Source of the DNA: DATLCI01 sp046714215
GTDB taxonomy: Bacteria > Acidobacteriota > Terriglobia > Terriglobales > Acidobacteriaceae
NCBI GenBank assembly: GCA_046714215.1
Contig: JBKKBM010000014.1
Location: 1 to 30,137, forward strand
Reading direction: 5' to 3'
DNA: 30,137 nucleotides
Shown: positions 1-7,404 of the stretch, one piece after another
Position numbering within the stretch: position 1 is the first letter of the stretch
How the letters are laid out: every line of letters begins with the position of its first letter
The notes under the pieces: model-generated
What the model saw: only the letters and a program-made list of their open reading frames with translations
What the model was told of the DNA's origin: nothing
Database searches by the model: none
Translations under genes and position numbers: made by a program

Positions 1-36
1 GTCTCCGATTCTACCCGCGGTAGTGGGTAGCAGAGC

Positions 37-76
37 AAAAAAAGGCGGCCCGATAAAAGAGTAAGATCGGGCCGCC
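37..76 (-). terminator. Intrinsic terminator of the putative small RNA
   Basis: There is a perfect 11-bp inverted repeat (GGCGGCCCGAT at 44-54 with ATCGGGCCGCC at 66-76) and an 11-base loop. On the minus strand it is followed directly by seven T residues (the A run at 37-43). This is a textbook rho-independent terminator reading leftward. Confidence 0.85.
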
Positions 77-244
77 AACGGAGTCCCACCAGGCACCCAC
101 AATCAGTGGAGAGTGCGCTGTATGAACCCACCAGGGTGAGCTAAGTTGCGTTGACATTGGGCGCGATTGGCGCAGGCTGAGTCCAGCCCAAACCATAGCT
201 AAACCACGGACGGCCATGCAACGCGACGACCCGGGCGCGCATCT
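37..244 (-). ncRNA. Putative small structured RNA with own promoter and terminator
   Basis: On the minus strand a sigma70-like promoter (-35 TTGGTC at 279-274, 17-base spacer, -10 TATAGC at 256-251) is followed about 170 bases later by a strong intrinsic terminator (stem 44-54/66-76, then a run of T). No convincing reading frame lies between them. The expected transcript is about 208 nt. Inside it are pairable elements: GCGTTG/CAACGC (148-153 with 219-224), a GGCTG/CAGCC hairpin (175-188), and a hairpin GCAC-CCAC/GTGG-GTGC (93-116) with a 3-base bulge. The nonamer CCTGGTGGG occurs twice (85-93 and 127-135, complement). Size and layout would suit a 6S-like or other regulatory RNA, but I do not recognise the family and no pairing was computed. 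Confidence 0.4.
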
Positions 245-250
245 TCCTGG

Positions 251-279
251 GCTATAGATCAAGGAACGATGAGGACCAA
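251..279 (-). promoter_or_regulatory. Promoter for the minus-strand small RNA
   Basis: On the minus strand, TTGGTC (279-274) is separated by exactly 17 bases from TATAGC (256-251). The match to sigma70 consensus is moderate. The -35 element touches the start codon of the divergent small protein gene at 279. Support comes mainly from the terminator placed one small-RNA length downstream. Confidence 0.4.
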
Positions 280-491
280 TGACCAAGCAAAACGAGCATG
301 CCGATAACGACCTGCACAAAGGCGCCGTAGAAGACGACCAGCCGCGCCAGGAACACAACACTTCCATGCGGGGACAACTGGGCCACCGCAATCAGGACGA
401 GATGCTCAAGGACAACGACTCTGATTATCCTGAGCCGGGATCGAGCCCGGAACATTCCGGCGAAAAGAACAATAAGAAAAGGCCTGCGTGA
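279..491 (+). CDS. Small hydrophilic hypothetical protein (70 aa)
   Basis: Seventy residues, very rich in Asp, Glu, Asn, Gln, Lys and His, with no hydrophobic core, signal peptide or membrane segment. It is therefore probably a cytoplasmic, largely disordered protein. The ATG at 279 is preceded by a GAGGA ribosome-binding site five bases upstream. The composition, with repeated acidic/amide stretches and a Lys-Lys-Arg-Pro tail, resembles small stress- or desiccation-type hydrophilic proteins, but I recognise no family. It lies alone between the small RNA locus and the convergent korB gene. A spurious frame cannot be excluded; the clear ribosome-binding site is the main argument for it. Confidence 0.45.
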   Translation: MTKQNEHADNDLHKGAVEDDQPRQEHNTSMRGQLGHRNQDEMLKDNDSDYPEPGSSPEHSGEKNNKKRPA

Positions 492-529
492 CCCTCCAGC
501 GCGACCGCAATCTATGCGCGGTGTGCCCC

Positions 530-1597
530 CTACATCAACCCTTGCATCACCTTGTCGAGGACGGCCTTCGGGGGACGCACCCGGTCCTGGGGCAGGGTGG
601 CTAGCGGCTCTGGCACCAAGTTCAACAGCTCGACGAAATTCGGCTTTTGGGTATTGATGTAAAAGACGCCGGTGAGTACTTCCCCGCGCTCCGCGGATAG
701 ACCCAGCGCTTTGATGGCCTCGATGCGGTTGGTGGCATCGTAGTCGGCGCCCAGCTTCCTCAGTTGCAGGTACGAGCCGTCATGCATGCGCACGGACGTC
801 GTCGTGCCTTCGTCGTAATCCACGGTGATGTTCTCGAAGTGGGGCACGAATCCCACTTCGTTGATTGGCTCCTCATGCTCCTTCATGTACTTGTAGGACT
901 TAGTGGATCCCTCATGGTCATTGAAGGTCACGCAGGGCGAGATCACGTCAAGCAGCACGGTCCCCTTGTGGGAAATGGCCGCCTTGATCATGTTGTGGAG
1001 CTGGCGCTTGTCGCCGGAAAACGAGCGCCCCACGAATGTCGCGCCCAATTCAATCGCCAGAGAGCAGACGTCGATGGCCGGCAGGTCGTTGATCACGCCC
1101 GTCTTCAGCGTGGAGCCGACGTCTGCGGTCGCGGAGAACTGGCCTTTGGTCAGCCCGTACACGCCGTTGTCTTCGATGATGTAGATGAGCGGCAGATTGC
1201 GCCGCATCAGATGCATGAACTGCCCGGCGCCGATGGAAACACTGTCGCCATCGCCACTCACCGCGAGGCCGGTCATGGTGCGATTTGCCAGGGTGGCGCC
1301 CGTGGCTACGGATGGCATGCGCCCGTGCACCGAATTGAAGCTGTGCGAGCGGCTCATGAAATACGCCGGACTCTTGGACGAGCAGCCGATTCCGGAGAGC
1401 TTCATCACTCGTTCGGGGTGGACGCCCATCTCGTAAAAGGCGTCGATGATGCGCTCGGAGATGGCATTGTGCCCACAACCGGCGCATAGCGTGGTCTTCC
1501 CGCCCTTGTATTCGAGAACCTGCAAGCCAATACGATTGGTTTTGGGGGCCGCGGGAGTAGATGCGGGGGGATTCGGCGGAGTCGGAGTCATCGACAT
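530..1597 (-). CDS. korB: 2-oxoacid:ferredoxin oxidoreductase, beta subunit
   Basis: This is the thiamine-diphosphate subunit of a 2-oxoglutarate (or related 2-oxoacid):ferredoxin oxidoreductase, which decarboxylates the oxoacid to the acyl-CoA and reduces ferredoxin in the cytoplasm. The 355 residues carry the TPP/Mg motif GDGDSVSIGAG (115-125) with Asn144 in NGVYGLTKGQ, and cysteines at 38, 41, 72 and 222 in the positions used for the [4Fe-4S] cluster of this family. A proline/threonine-rich N-terminal tail of about 22 residues precedes the conserved part. The ATG at 1597 has an AAGGGAAG ribosome-binding site; an in-frame ATG at 1591 is an alternative. It sits 16 bases after korA, forming a two-gene operon. 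Exact substrate specificity (2-oxoglutarate versus pyruvate) cannot be fixed by eye. Confidence 0.9.
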   Translation of the reverse strand: MSMTPTPPNPPASTPAAPKTNRIGLQVLEYKGGKTTLCAGCGHNAISERIIDAFYEMGVHPERVMKLSGIGCSSKSPAYFMSRSHSFNSVHGRMPSVATGATLANRTMTGLAVSGDGDSVSIGAGQFMHLMRRNLPLIYIIEDNGVYGLTKGQFSATADVGSTLKTGVINDLPAIDVCSLAIELGATFVGRSFSGDKRQLHNMIKAAISHKGTVLLDVISPCVTFNDHEGSTKSYKYMKEHEEPINEVGFVPHFENITVDYDEGTTTSVRMHDGSYLQLRKLGADYDATNRIEAIKALGLSAERGEVLTGVFYINTQKPNFVELLNLVPEPLATLPQDRVRPPKAVLDKVMQGLM

Positions 1598-1613
1598 GGG
1601 TTACTTCCCTTCG

Positions 1614-3452
1614 TTACTTTCCTTCTTGGGAGACGATATCGTCCGTCACCGAACGTGCATCAATGGGTAATCCGTTGTAGTGGCGCACGCTGCGCAATTT
1701 GCCCACGTGTTCAGCCGCGAGGTCCAGCTTCAGCAGGCTGAGCATCTGGCCGTCGCGATTCTGTTCCACCACGTACACGCGGTCATGCGCGGCCACGAAC
1801 TCATGCACCTCGCGGGCAAAGGGGAACGCGCGCAGCCGCATGTAGTCCGTCTTGAGCTTGAATTCTCTGGCTAACTGGTCGCGGCTCTCGCGGACCGCGA
1901 AGTCCGATGTGCCATAGGCGATCACGCCGATCTGGGACATGCCACTAGCGATGATCTCCGGTTTGGGCACCAGGGCGCGCGCGGTCTCGAACTTGCGGTC
2001 CAGACGCTCCATGTTGTTCTGATAGTCGTCGCCACGTTCGCTGTATTGCGCCTTCTCATTGTGGCCGGTGCCGCGCGTGAAGTAAGCGGCGGAAGCGTGC
2101 TCCGTGCCGGGCAGCGTGCGGTAACCGATAGCGTCGCCATCCACGTCTTTGTAGCGGGCAAATCCGCCCAAGCGCTCCAGGTCTTCCTTGCTCAAAACCT
2201 TGCCGCGGTCGATCGTCTTTTCCGGATAGGCAAAAGGCTCTGACATCCAGTTGTTCATGCCGAGGTCGAGGTCAGACATCACGAAAATCGGCGTTTGCAG
2301 CTTCTCCGCCAGATCGAAGGCCTCCATGCCCATGGTGAAACATTCATTCACGTTGCCGGGAAGCAGCAGCACGTGTTTGGTGTCGCCGTGCGAGAGCGTC
2401 GCGCAGAAAAGGATGTCACCTTGCGAAGTACGCGTGGGCAGTCCGGTGGAAGGTCCCACGCGCTGAATGTCGCAGATGACCGCGGGGATCTCCGCGTAGT
2501 ACGCCAGCCCCACGAACTCAGCCATCAGCGAGATGCCCGGGCCGGAGGTTGCGGTCATGGCCCGCGCGCCAGCCCAACTGGCGCCGATCACCATGCCGAT
2601 GGCCGCCAGTTCATCTTCCGCCTGGACCACGGCGAACGTCGCTTTGCCGTCTTCGGCCACGCGGTGGCGCTTCAAGTAGTCGATCAACTGCTCCACCACC
2701 GACGACGATGGCGTAATGGGATACCAGGTGACCACGGTGACGCCAGCGAACATCGCGCCCAGCGCCGATGCGGCGTTCCCGTCAATGATGATCTTGCCGC
2801 TGGTCTGATCGCTCGCCTCCACCCGGAAAGGGTCGGCCTTCGGCAGCGACGCTTTCGCGTAGTCATAGCCCGCATGGATGGCGCCCAGGTTGAGGTTCTT
2901 CGCCCTTTCCTTTTTGGCGAACTGCTTGCCGACTTCGCTCTCCACCTTGGTGATGTCGATGTCCAGAATCTGCGCTACGACGCCCACATAAATCATGTTC
3001 TTGACCAGCTTGCGCAGCTTTGCGTCCGGACAGACCGCCGCCACCAGCTTGTCATAGGGCACGGGATAGAAAGTAAGATCTTCGCGCAACGCCTTGAGGT
3101 TCAAAGGCTCGTCATAGACCACAGCCGCGCCGGGCGAAAGCGATTTGACGTCTTCCTGCGCGGTCTCCGCATTCATCGCCACCAGGAAATCGATCTCTTT
3201 TTTACGCGCGACATAGCCATCTTTGCTGGCGCGGATGGTGTACCACGTGGGCAGCCCCGCGATGTTGGAGGGAAAAAGATTTTTGCCGGAGACGGGAATG
3301 CCCATGCGGAAGATGCTGCGCAGCAGGACGTTGTTCGCCGACTGCGAGCCGGAGCCGTTGACCGTCGCGACCTGGATACTGAAGTCGTTGACGACGCGCT
3401 TCTGTTCGTTGCTGCTGCCCTCCGCCTTTACGGCGAGATCACTGGTAGCCAT
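1614..3452 (-). CDS. korA: 2-oxoacid:ferredoxin oxidoreductase, fused gamma-alpha subunit
   Basis: This is the partner of korB. The 612-residue protein has a gamma domain first (about 22-200, beginning SIQVATVNGSGSQSANNVL) and then the alpha pyrimidine-binding domain (about 220-450, with the family motif YPITPSS at 244-250). A transketolase-C-like region (about 515-600) follows. This gamma-alpha fusion is the usual form in aerobic bacteria that run a two-subunit KorAB enzyme without a separate ferredoxin-like delta subunit. No delta subunit gene is visible here. The ATG at 3452 is about 95 bases downstream of a consensus -10 box. Function in a ferredoxin-linked TCA cycle is inferred from family knowledge. 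Confidence 0.9.
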   Translation of the reverse strand: MATSDLAVKAEGSSNEQKRVVNDFSIQVATVNGSGSQSANNVLLRSIFRMGIPVSGKNLFPSNIAGLPTWYTIRASKDGYVARKKEIDFLVAMNAETAQEDVKSLSPGAAVVYDEPLNLKALREDLTFYPVPYDKLVAAVCPDAKLRKLVKNMIYVGVVAQILDIDITKVESEVGKQFAKKERAKNLNLGAIHAGYDYAKASLPKADPFRVEASDQTSGKIIIDGNAASALGAMFAGVTVVTWYPITPSSSVVEQLIDYLKRHRVAEDGKATFAVVQAEDELAAIGMVIGASWAGARAMTATSGPGISLMAEFVGLAYYAEIPAVICDIQRVGPSTGLPTRTSQGDILFCATLSHGDTKHVLLLPGNVNECFTMGMEAFDLAEKLQTPIFVMSDLDLGMNNWMSEPFAYPEKTIDRGKVLSKEDLERLGGFARYKDVDGDAIGYRTLPGTEHASAAYFTRGTGHNEKAQYSERGDDYQNNMERLDRKFETARALVPKPEIIASGMSQIGVIAYGTSDFAVRESRDQLAREFKLKTDYMRLRAFPFAREVHEFVAAHDRVYVVEQNRDGQMLSLLKLDLAAEHVGKLRSVRHYNGLPIDARSVTDDIVSQEGK

Positions 3453-3553
3453 CTTCAGTTACGGTTTCCTTTGCTGAACTTGCGGATCAGGTGCGCCTAC
3501 CCGGCTAAATGCGATGGCGCCTGATGCTGCCGGACGCGACTCGCGAACATTTC

Positions 3554-3559
3554 ATTATA
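3554..3559 (-). promoter_or_regulatory. -10 box (TATAAT) for korAB
   Basis: A perfect TATAAT lies on the minus strand about 100 bases upstream of korA. The -35 area (about 3577-3582) is a poor match to consensus. A perfect inverted repeat at 3584-3599 lies just upstream of it. Confidence 0.5.
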
Positions 3560-3583
3560 AAGCAGGGCAGCCGCCGTCTAAGC

Positions 3584-3599
3584 CCGTTCCACGGAACGG
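3584..3599. repeat. Inverted repeat upstream of korA promoter
   Basis: CCGTTCC-AC-GGAACGG is a perfect 7-bp palindrome with a 2-base centre, immediately upstream of the presumed korA -35 region. There is no T run, so it is not an intrinsic terminator. It could be an operator or activator site. Confidence 0.4.
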
Positions 3600-3622
3600 T
3601 TTAGAAGCCCATTGAAGGGGGA

Positions 3623-4048
3623 TTAGCGGGCGTTAAGCGGTGCGCGCGCGGCCCGAAAGGCCTCGTCCAGCCATTCCAGAGCGCCGCGGATGTCGGCGGC
3701 AGAAGCCAGTTCATACCCGTACCACTTCTCGCCGATGCCGAAGCTCAGATTCACGCGCGCATCGGCCGCCAACTTCCGGCGCTGGCTCTCCGTAGGTGAC
3801 TGCAATTTAAAGATGATCGAGTAAGGACTAAAGAATGCCTTGGTGGCGGGGACGGCGGCGAAGATCGCATCCCGGCGGTAGAAGCTGGTCATGCCAAACA
3901 TCCGGCGTACCGCAACCTGCCCCCAGGTGGTCAATTCCTGCTGCAGCAGCGCGCACCACTGCTGCATTTCTTCCGATAAGTCAAAAGATTTTGGGCCGGA
4001 TGATACTTTCTTCGGCTTTTTCTTCGCTGCTTGCTTACGCGCGGTCAT
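3623..4048 (-). CDS. TfoX N-terminal-domain-like protein
   Basis: This 141-residue protein has a Lys-rich N-terminus (MTARKQAAKKKPKK) followed by a TfoX-N-like fold. The typical signature VRRMFGM-x-SFYRRDAIFAAV is at about 47-65, with a later IIFKLQ strand and a WYGYEL segment. TfoX-N proteins are small alpha/beta proteins, some linked to competence regulation, but most are uncharacterised. I chose the ATG at 4048 rather than an upstream frame start because it follows the upstream gene's stop as TGA-A-ATG, indicating translational coupling, and because the upstream extension is Cys/Arg-rich and unlike the family. The basic tail hints at nucleic-acid contact, which is inference. Confidence 0.7.
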   Translation of the reverse strand: MTARKQAAKKKPKKVSSGPKSFDLSEEMQQWCALLQQELTTWGQVAVRRMFGMTSFYRRDAIFAAVPATKAFFSPYSIIFKLQSPTESQRRKLAADARVNLSFGIGEKWYGYELASAADIRGALEWLDEAFRAARAPLNAR

Positions 4049-4049
4049 T

Positions 4050-5141
4050 TCAGTTACGGATGTCGCGCATGAGCGCTTCGATCTCAGACCTCTCTGCCGC
4101 CGTAAGCGGCAGCAGTGGCAGCCGCGCCGGACCACCGTAATAGCCGTTCAGTTCCGACGCATATTTCGTTCCGGGCACACCGAACTCGCCGGCGATGCGC
4201 TTGGCCGCCGCGCTGATGCGCTCCTGCTTCAGCTCCGCCAATTTCATGTCGCCTTCCTTCCACGCGGTGTAGACCTCATAGCAGGCGGTGGGAGCCGCCG
4301 ATGCAAACGCCAGCACCGCCGACGTAGCGCCGGCTTCGAGCGACGGCAGTAACATTTGCGCCGCACCCGCTGCGATCTGAAAGCCCACTTCTTTAATCCG
4401 CAGCTTGAACTTGGGACGCTTCGGGGGAGCCGCCACCGCGGCGGTCGTCCCGCTGGGTGTGCTCCCGGTCGCCTTCAGCGCTTCGGTAGAGATCATGCCG
4501 CCCGCGGCTGCGACGTTGTCCACGCTTCCCTCGACCATCCGGCGGGTGGCGGCGTTGAATACCTCGGTCACGTTGACGCTGTGCTTCACGCTGCCGGTAG
4601 CCGCACGCATGGCGGCGATCTTCTCCACGCTGCCACTCGACTCCTTGATGCCAAGAATGTTTGGGTGCCCCGATAACTCCGCCACCAACTCTGTGGGCAG
4701 GTCGTAAGCCGTGAAGGGCGGCACGCTGTAGAGCATGACCGGCAGGGGCGAGCGGTCAGCGACGAAGCGATAGTGCGCCAGCAAGCTCTCGGGCTTTGCC
4801 TTCATCTGTGGCCGATAGTAAGAAGGCGTCCGCACCAGGGCCACGTCATAACCCAACTTCGCCACGTAGTCGATCAGCACCAAGGTGTTGAATGATGACT
4901 CCTGACCCACGCCCGCGACCAGGACTTTCTCGTCAGCGGCCACTTCACGCGCGACTTTTAACACCTCGCGCTGCTCGTCGTCACTAAGCATCACCGTCTC
5001 GCCGGTGGAACCGAGCACGACCATGCCGCTCACCGGCGTGCGCGAGTAGCGTTCCACATTGTGTTCGAGTTTCTTGAGGTAGAGCTTGCCGTCCGGATAG
5101 AACGGCGTAGTGATGGCGAGGAAAATACCTTGCAGCAACAT
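4050..5141 (-). CDS. Dihydrodipicolinate synthase / HOGA-family aldolase with internal insertion
   Basis: This is a class I (Schiff-base) pyruvate-dependent aldolase of the DapA/N-acetylneuraminate lyase superfamily. Visible motifs are GSTGET (44-49), the conserved Tyr138 in PVMLYSVPP and the Schiff-base Lys166 in NILGIKESSG. The C-terminal part, with GYYGGPARLPLLPLT (333-347), recalls 4-hydroxy-2-oxoglutarate aldolase more than classical DapA. At 363 residues it is about 60 longer than usual. The excess lies at about 184-252, where a segment containing TPSGTTAAVAAPPKRPKFK replaces the short strand that normally joins the Lys166 helix to the next beta strand. Substrate is therefore uncertain. 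A TATACT -10 box lies at 5173-5168. The gene is translationally coupled to the TfoX-like gene. Confidence 0.75.
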   Translation of the reverse strand: MLLQGIFLAITTPFYPDGKLYLKKLEHNVERYSRTPVSGMVVLGSTGETVMLSDDEQREVLKVAREVAADEKVLVAGVGQESSFNTLVLIDYVAKLGYDVALVRTPSYYRPQMKAKPESLLAHYRFVADRSPLPVMLYSVPPFTAYDLPTELVAELSGHPNILGIKESSGSVEKIAAMRAATGSVKHSVNVTEVFNAATRRMVEGSVDNVAAAGGMISTEALKATGSTPSGTTAAVAAPPKRPKFKLRIKEVGFQIAAGAAQMLLPSLEAGATSAVLAFASAAPTACYEVYTAWKEGDMKLAELKQERISAAAKRIAGEFGVPGTKYASELNGYYGGPARLPLLPLTAAERSEIEALMRDIRN

Positions 5142-5167
5142 AGTCAGTCTCTCTCGATGTTGTTCAA

Positions 5168-5173
5168 GTATAG
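5168..5173 (-). promoter_or_regulatory. -10 box (TATACT) for the aldolase-like gene
   Basis: TATACT on the minus strand is 26 bases upstream of the ATG at 5141. No good -35 is visible. Confidence 0.35.
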
Positions 5174-5221
5174 AAGATGTGGGACGTCGAGCCTCCGTCG
5201 CAAAAAAGTCATAGAACCAGA

Positions 5222-5704
5222 TCAGGCGGCCAAGTGCGGTTGCAAGTCCTTCCAGGTCTCGGGATTCTGCGAGTACAGCGTCGCGAAGTAGCGATCGACG
5301 TCCTCCGCTGGAAAATTGGGACGAACTGCGGCCACCGCGGTGGCCACGGTGCCGGCATCGGGAGCCGGAGTCCCGCCATCCCCGCTGATGAGGCCGTTTT
5401 CGTTGGGGATACCGAGGGCATCCAGGAAAGCCGCCATCAGCGGGCGCTGGTGAGCGAAGTGGTAGGAAACCAGCAACTGCGAAGTGAGATCAGGCGCCAA
5501 CGGCATATGCGCCAGATAGAACGCGCGCTTGGTAGCAGGCAGCTTCTTGATGAATGGAATACGAAAATTCTTTTGGCGGGCAATGAAGGCTTCAGCAGCG
5601 CGGTGAAAGTCCTTCAGGGATGAGTCGGCGAAGAAGGCTTCGGCCGCGGCGGTGCGAAGCTCTTCAGACATCTGCTTCCAGATTTGGACAGGGTTCATGA
5701 GCAT
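5222..5704 (-). CDS. Conserved-looking hypothetical protein (160 aa)
   Basis: I do not recognise this 160-residue protein. It is mostly alpha-helical, soluble and without signal peptide or membrane segments. The sequence mixes aromatic and charged residues evenly (for example FRIPFIKKLPATKRAFYLAH at about 47-66), and ends in a segment rich in Pro, Asp and Trp. A Gly/Ala/Pro stretch (about 106-122) separates two helical halves. Two in-frame ATGs (5704, 5698) are possible. A TACAAT -10 box at 5714-5709 leaves almost no leader, so the mRNA may be leaderless. It stands between the D-hydroxyacid dehydrogenase and aldolase genes on the same strand. Confidence 0.65.
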   Translation of the reverse strand: MLMNPVQIWKQMSEELRTAAAEAFFADSSLKDFHRAAEAFIARQKNFRIPFIKKLPATKRAFYLAHMPLAPDLTSQLLVSYHFAHQRPLMAAFLDALGIPNENGLISGDGGTPAPDAGTVATAVAAVRPNFPAEDVDRYFATLYSQNPETWKDLQPHLAA

Positions 5705-5708
5705 GTCT

Positions 5709-5714
5709 ATTGTA
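5709..5714 (-). promoter_or_regulatory. -10 box (TACAAT) next to start codon
   Basis: TACAAT on the minus strand ends four bases before the ATG at 5704 and ten before the ATG at 5698, implying a leaderless or very short leader transcript. No Shine-Dalgarno sequence is present. Confidence 0.4.
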
Positions 5715-5737
5715 ATGGCTTTTGGCTGGCGACTGAC

Positions 5738-6721
5738 TTAGTAACCCTTGGATTTGTCGACGATGCCCTGGAGCGGTTTGCCGGCGAGGGACAGTTTCAG
5801 GTTCTCGGCGATGAGGGCATAGTGACGTTCCCACAGTTTTTCAGTCACGGCGGCGATGTGGGGTGTGATCAGCACGTTTTTCAGATGCCAGTAAGGCGAG
5901 TCGGCGGGGAGAGGCTCTTCGGCGAAAACGTCGAGGGCCGCTCCGGCGATACGGTCCTGCTTTAGCGCAGCGATAAGCGCGTCGTCATCAATGAGCGGAC
6001 CGCGGCCGACGTTGATGAGATACGCGTCAGGCCGCATGGCAGCAAGGGCAGCGGTATCGATGACGTGTTGCGTGGCGGAAGTCAGCGGCGCGGCGAGGAG
6101 GACGAAGTCGGCCCGCCCGAGGACGGGGTGGAGTTGATCGCGACCAAAAACCTCGTCGGCGCCATCACTTCCCTTTTCCGGGTGCTCACGGATGGCGATG
6201 ACCTTCATGCCCAAAGAACGGGCGCGTCGAGTGAACTCGCGCCCGATGCCACCCATGCCAATGAGCGCAACGGTAGCGCCTTTGACCTCACGCACGGTGG
6301 GCTTCTCCGTAAAGATGGCTTGCTGCGCCCACGTGCTGGCGCGCTGGAAGTCCATACACTGGGGCAGACGTTTACTGAGCGCGAAGATGAGCGCGAGGGC
6401 GTGCTCAGCGACAACGGGCGCGTGTACAGAGCGCGCATTCGTGACCACCACGTCGCTAACCACCAATTCCGGGAACATCAACTGATGGACGGCGGCGGCC
6501 GAAGAGTGGATCCAGCGCAGGCGTTGGGCGCGCGCGAACTGCGCGGGACGGATCGACCAGCCGAAGAGGACGTCGGCGTCAGGGATGGCATCGTCGAGAT
6601 CGTCGAGGCTGGAAGTTTGTACGAAGGTGTGGCCGGGAAAGTCAGCGCGCAGACGTTCGGCCAGCCAAGTGGGAGCGGTCCACAATACAAACGGATGATG
6701 GAAAGCGATGACGATCTTCAT
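5738..6721 (-). CDS. D-isomer-specific 2-hydroxyacid dehydrogenase
   Basis: This cytoplasmic NAD(P)-dependent dehydrogenase of 327 residues interconverts a 2-hydroxyacid and its 2-oxoacid. The Rossmann motif GMGGIG is at 155-160, preceded by the usual strand VALI. The catalytic triad is present: Arg240 in NVGRGPLID, Glu269 in DVFAEEPLP and His288 in ITPHIA. The ATG at 6721 was chosen because MKIVIAF begins the expected first beta strand; the longer frame to 6808 overlaps the upstream gene and adds an Arg-rich stretch unlike the family. The first-half sequence resembles the glyoxylate/hydroxypyruvate reductase type, but the substrate cannot be decided. It follows the GAF-like gene closely. Confidence 0.85.
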   Translation of the reverse strand: MKIVIAFHHPFVLWTAPTWLAERLRADFPGHTFVQTSSLDDLDDAIPDADVLFGWSIRPAQFARAQRLRWIHSSAAAVHQLMFPELVVSDVVVTNARSVHAPVVAEHALALIFALSKRLPQCMDFQRASTWAQQAIFTEKPTVREVKGATVALIGMGGIGREFTRRARSLGMKVIAIREHPEKGSDGADEVFGRDQLHPVLGRADFVLLAAPLTSATQHVIDTAALAAMRPDAYLINVGRGPLIDDDALIAALKQDRIAGAALDVFAEEPLPADSPYWHLKNVLITPHIAAVTEKLWERHYALIAENLKLSLAGKPLQGIVDKSKGY

Positions 6722-6776
6722 GCGCGGGGCGGCGCGGCCATTGAAACAATCTGCCAGGCGTCTATTTGCAAGACGC

Positions 6777-7313
6777 CTATTTGAAACACTTGGCCAGCGA
6801 GGTGGCAATGGCCACCAGCTTTTGCAGGTCGATCTGCGTGAAGTCAGGTCCGGCGGCGGGAGCAGAGGTGCCTTTGCGTGAGATCTGGATCACTCCGACG
6901 GGGCCGGCGGCCGCTATCACCGGGACCGACATCAGCTTTTGAATGACGTGCGTGTGCTTCTCATGCTTCTCGCCCAACTTTTCCGGACGCTTGACGCCGA
7001 GTTCCACCGACTCAAAAACGCTGGCATGCTTGGTCTGGGCGAAGTTGTTGATGGCTTCCGCGCGCTTGGTGTTGGCGGTCCGGGCAGCCACCGAAGTGGA
7101 AGTGTTGATCGGGATGCTACCCACCTGGTGGAGTTTTTCCGGAAATACGAAGTGGAGATGCCCCTTCTCGAGTTTGAGCACGGCGACTTCGTCAGACTGC
7201 ACAGAAAAAACCTTGGCTAATTCCGCGCCGATCTTCCCGCCGTTCTGGGCGTTAAGGCCTTCGGCTTCGATCTCACTGGCGAGTTGGGCAAAAGCGATTG
7301 CGGGGGTGGCCAT
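6777..7313 (-). CDS. GAF-domain-like protein
   Basis: This 178-residue soluble protein has a single domain whose C-terminal half looks like a GAF fold: a VIQKLMSVPVIAAAGPVGVIQISRKG hairpin at about 121-146 and a closing helix DLQKLVAIATSLAKCF. No effector domain is attached, so it may be a stand-alone ligand sensor or scaffold. The ATG at 7313 has an AGAGGA ribosome-binding site, and a TAGAAT/TATAGA -10 region lies at 7370-7362. Family assignment is by pattern only and moderately sure. Confidence 0.6.
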   Translation of the reverse strand: MATPAIAFAQLASEIEAEGLNAQNGGKIGAELAKVFSVQSDEVAVLKLEKGHLHFVFPEKLHQVGSIPINTSTSVAARTANTKRAEAINNFAQTKHASVFESVELGVKRPEKLGEKHEKHTHVIQKLMSVPVIAAAGPVGVIQISRKGTSAPAAGPDFTQIDLQKLVAIATSLAKCFK

Positions 7314-7361
7314 GGGTCCTCTTCTCTCCGTGTTGCTGCTGTGTTACTTCCGGAAATTGCG

Positions 7362-7367
7362 ATTCTA
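7362..7367 (-). promoter_or_regulatory. -10 box (TAGAAT) for the GAF-like gene
   Basis: TAGAAT on the minus strand, inside TTATAGAAT, lies 48 bases before the ATG at 7313. Confidence 0.35.
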
Positions 7368-7404
7368 TAACTCCGGCCCCGTGACTGGCTAGTGGATTTC
7401 ACGT

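Noticed and set aside
764..1489. Long plus-strand open frame opposite korB
   Set aside because: It is His/Arg/Val-rich, has no domain features and lies fully opposite a clear korB gene; it is a GC-rich antisense shadow.
2295..3524. 409-codon plus-strand open frame opposite korA
   Set aside because: Composition is typical of an antisense frame (many His, Arg, Asp) and korA on the other strand has clear family motifs.
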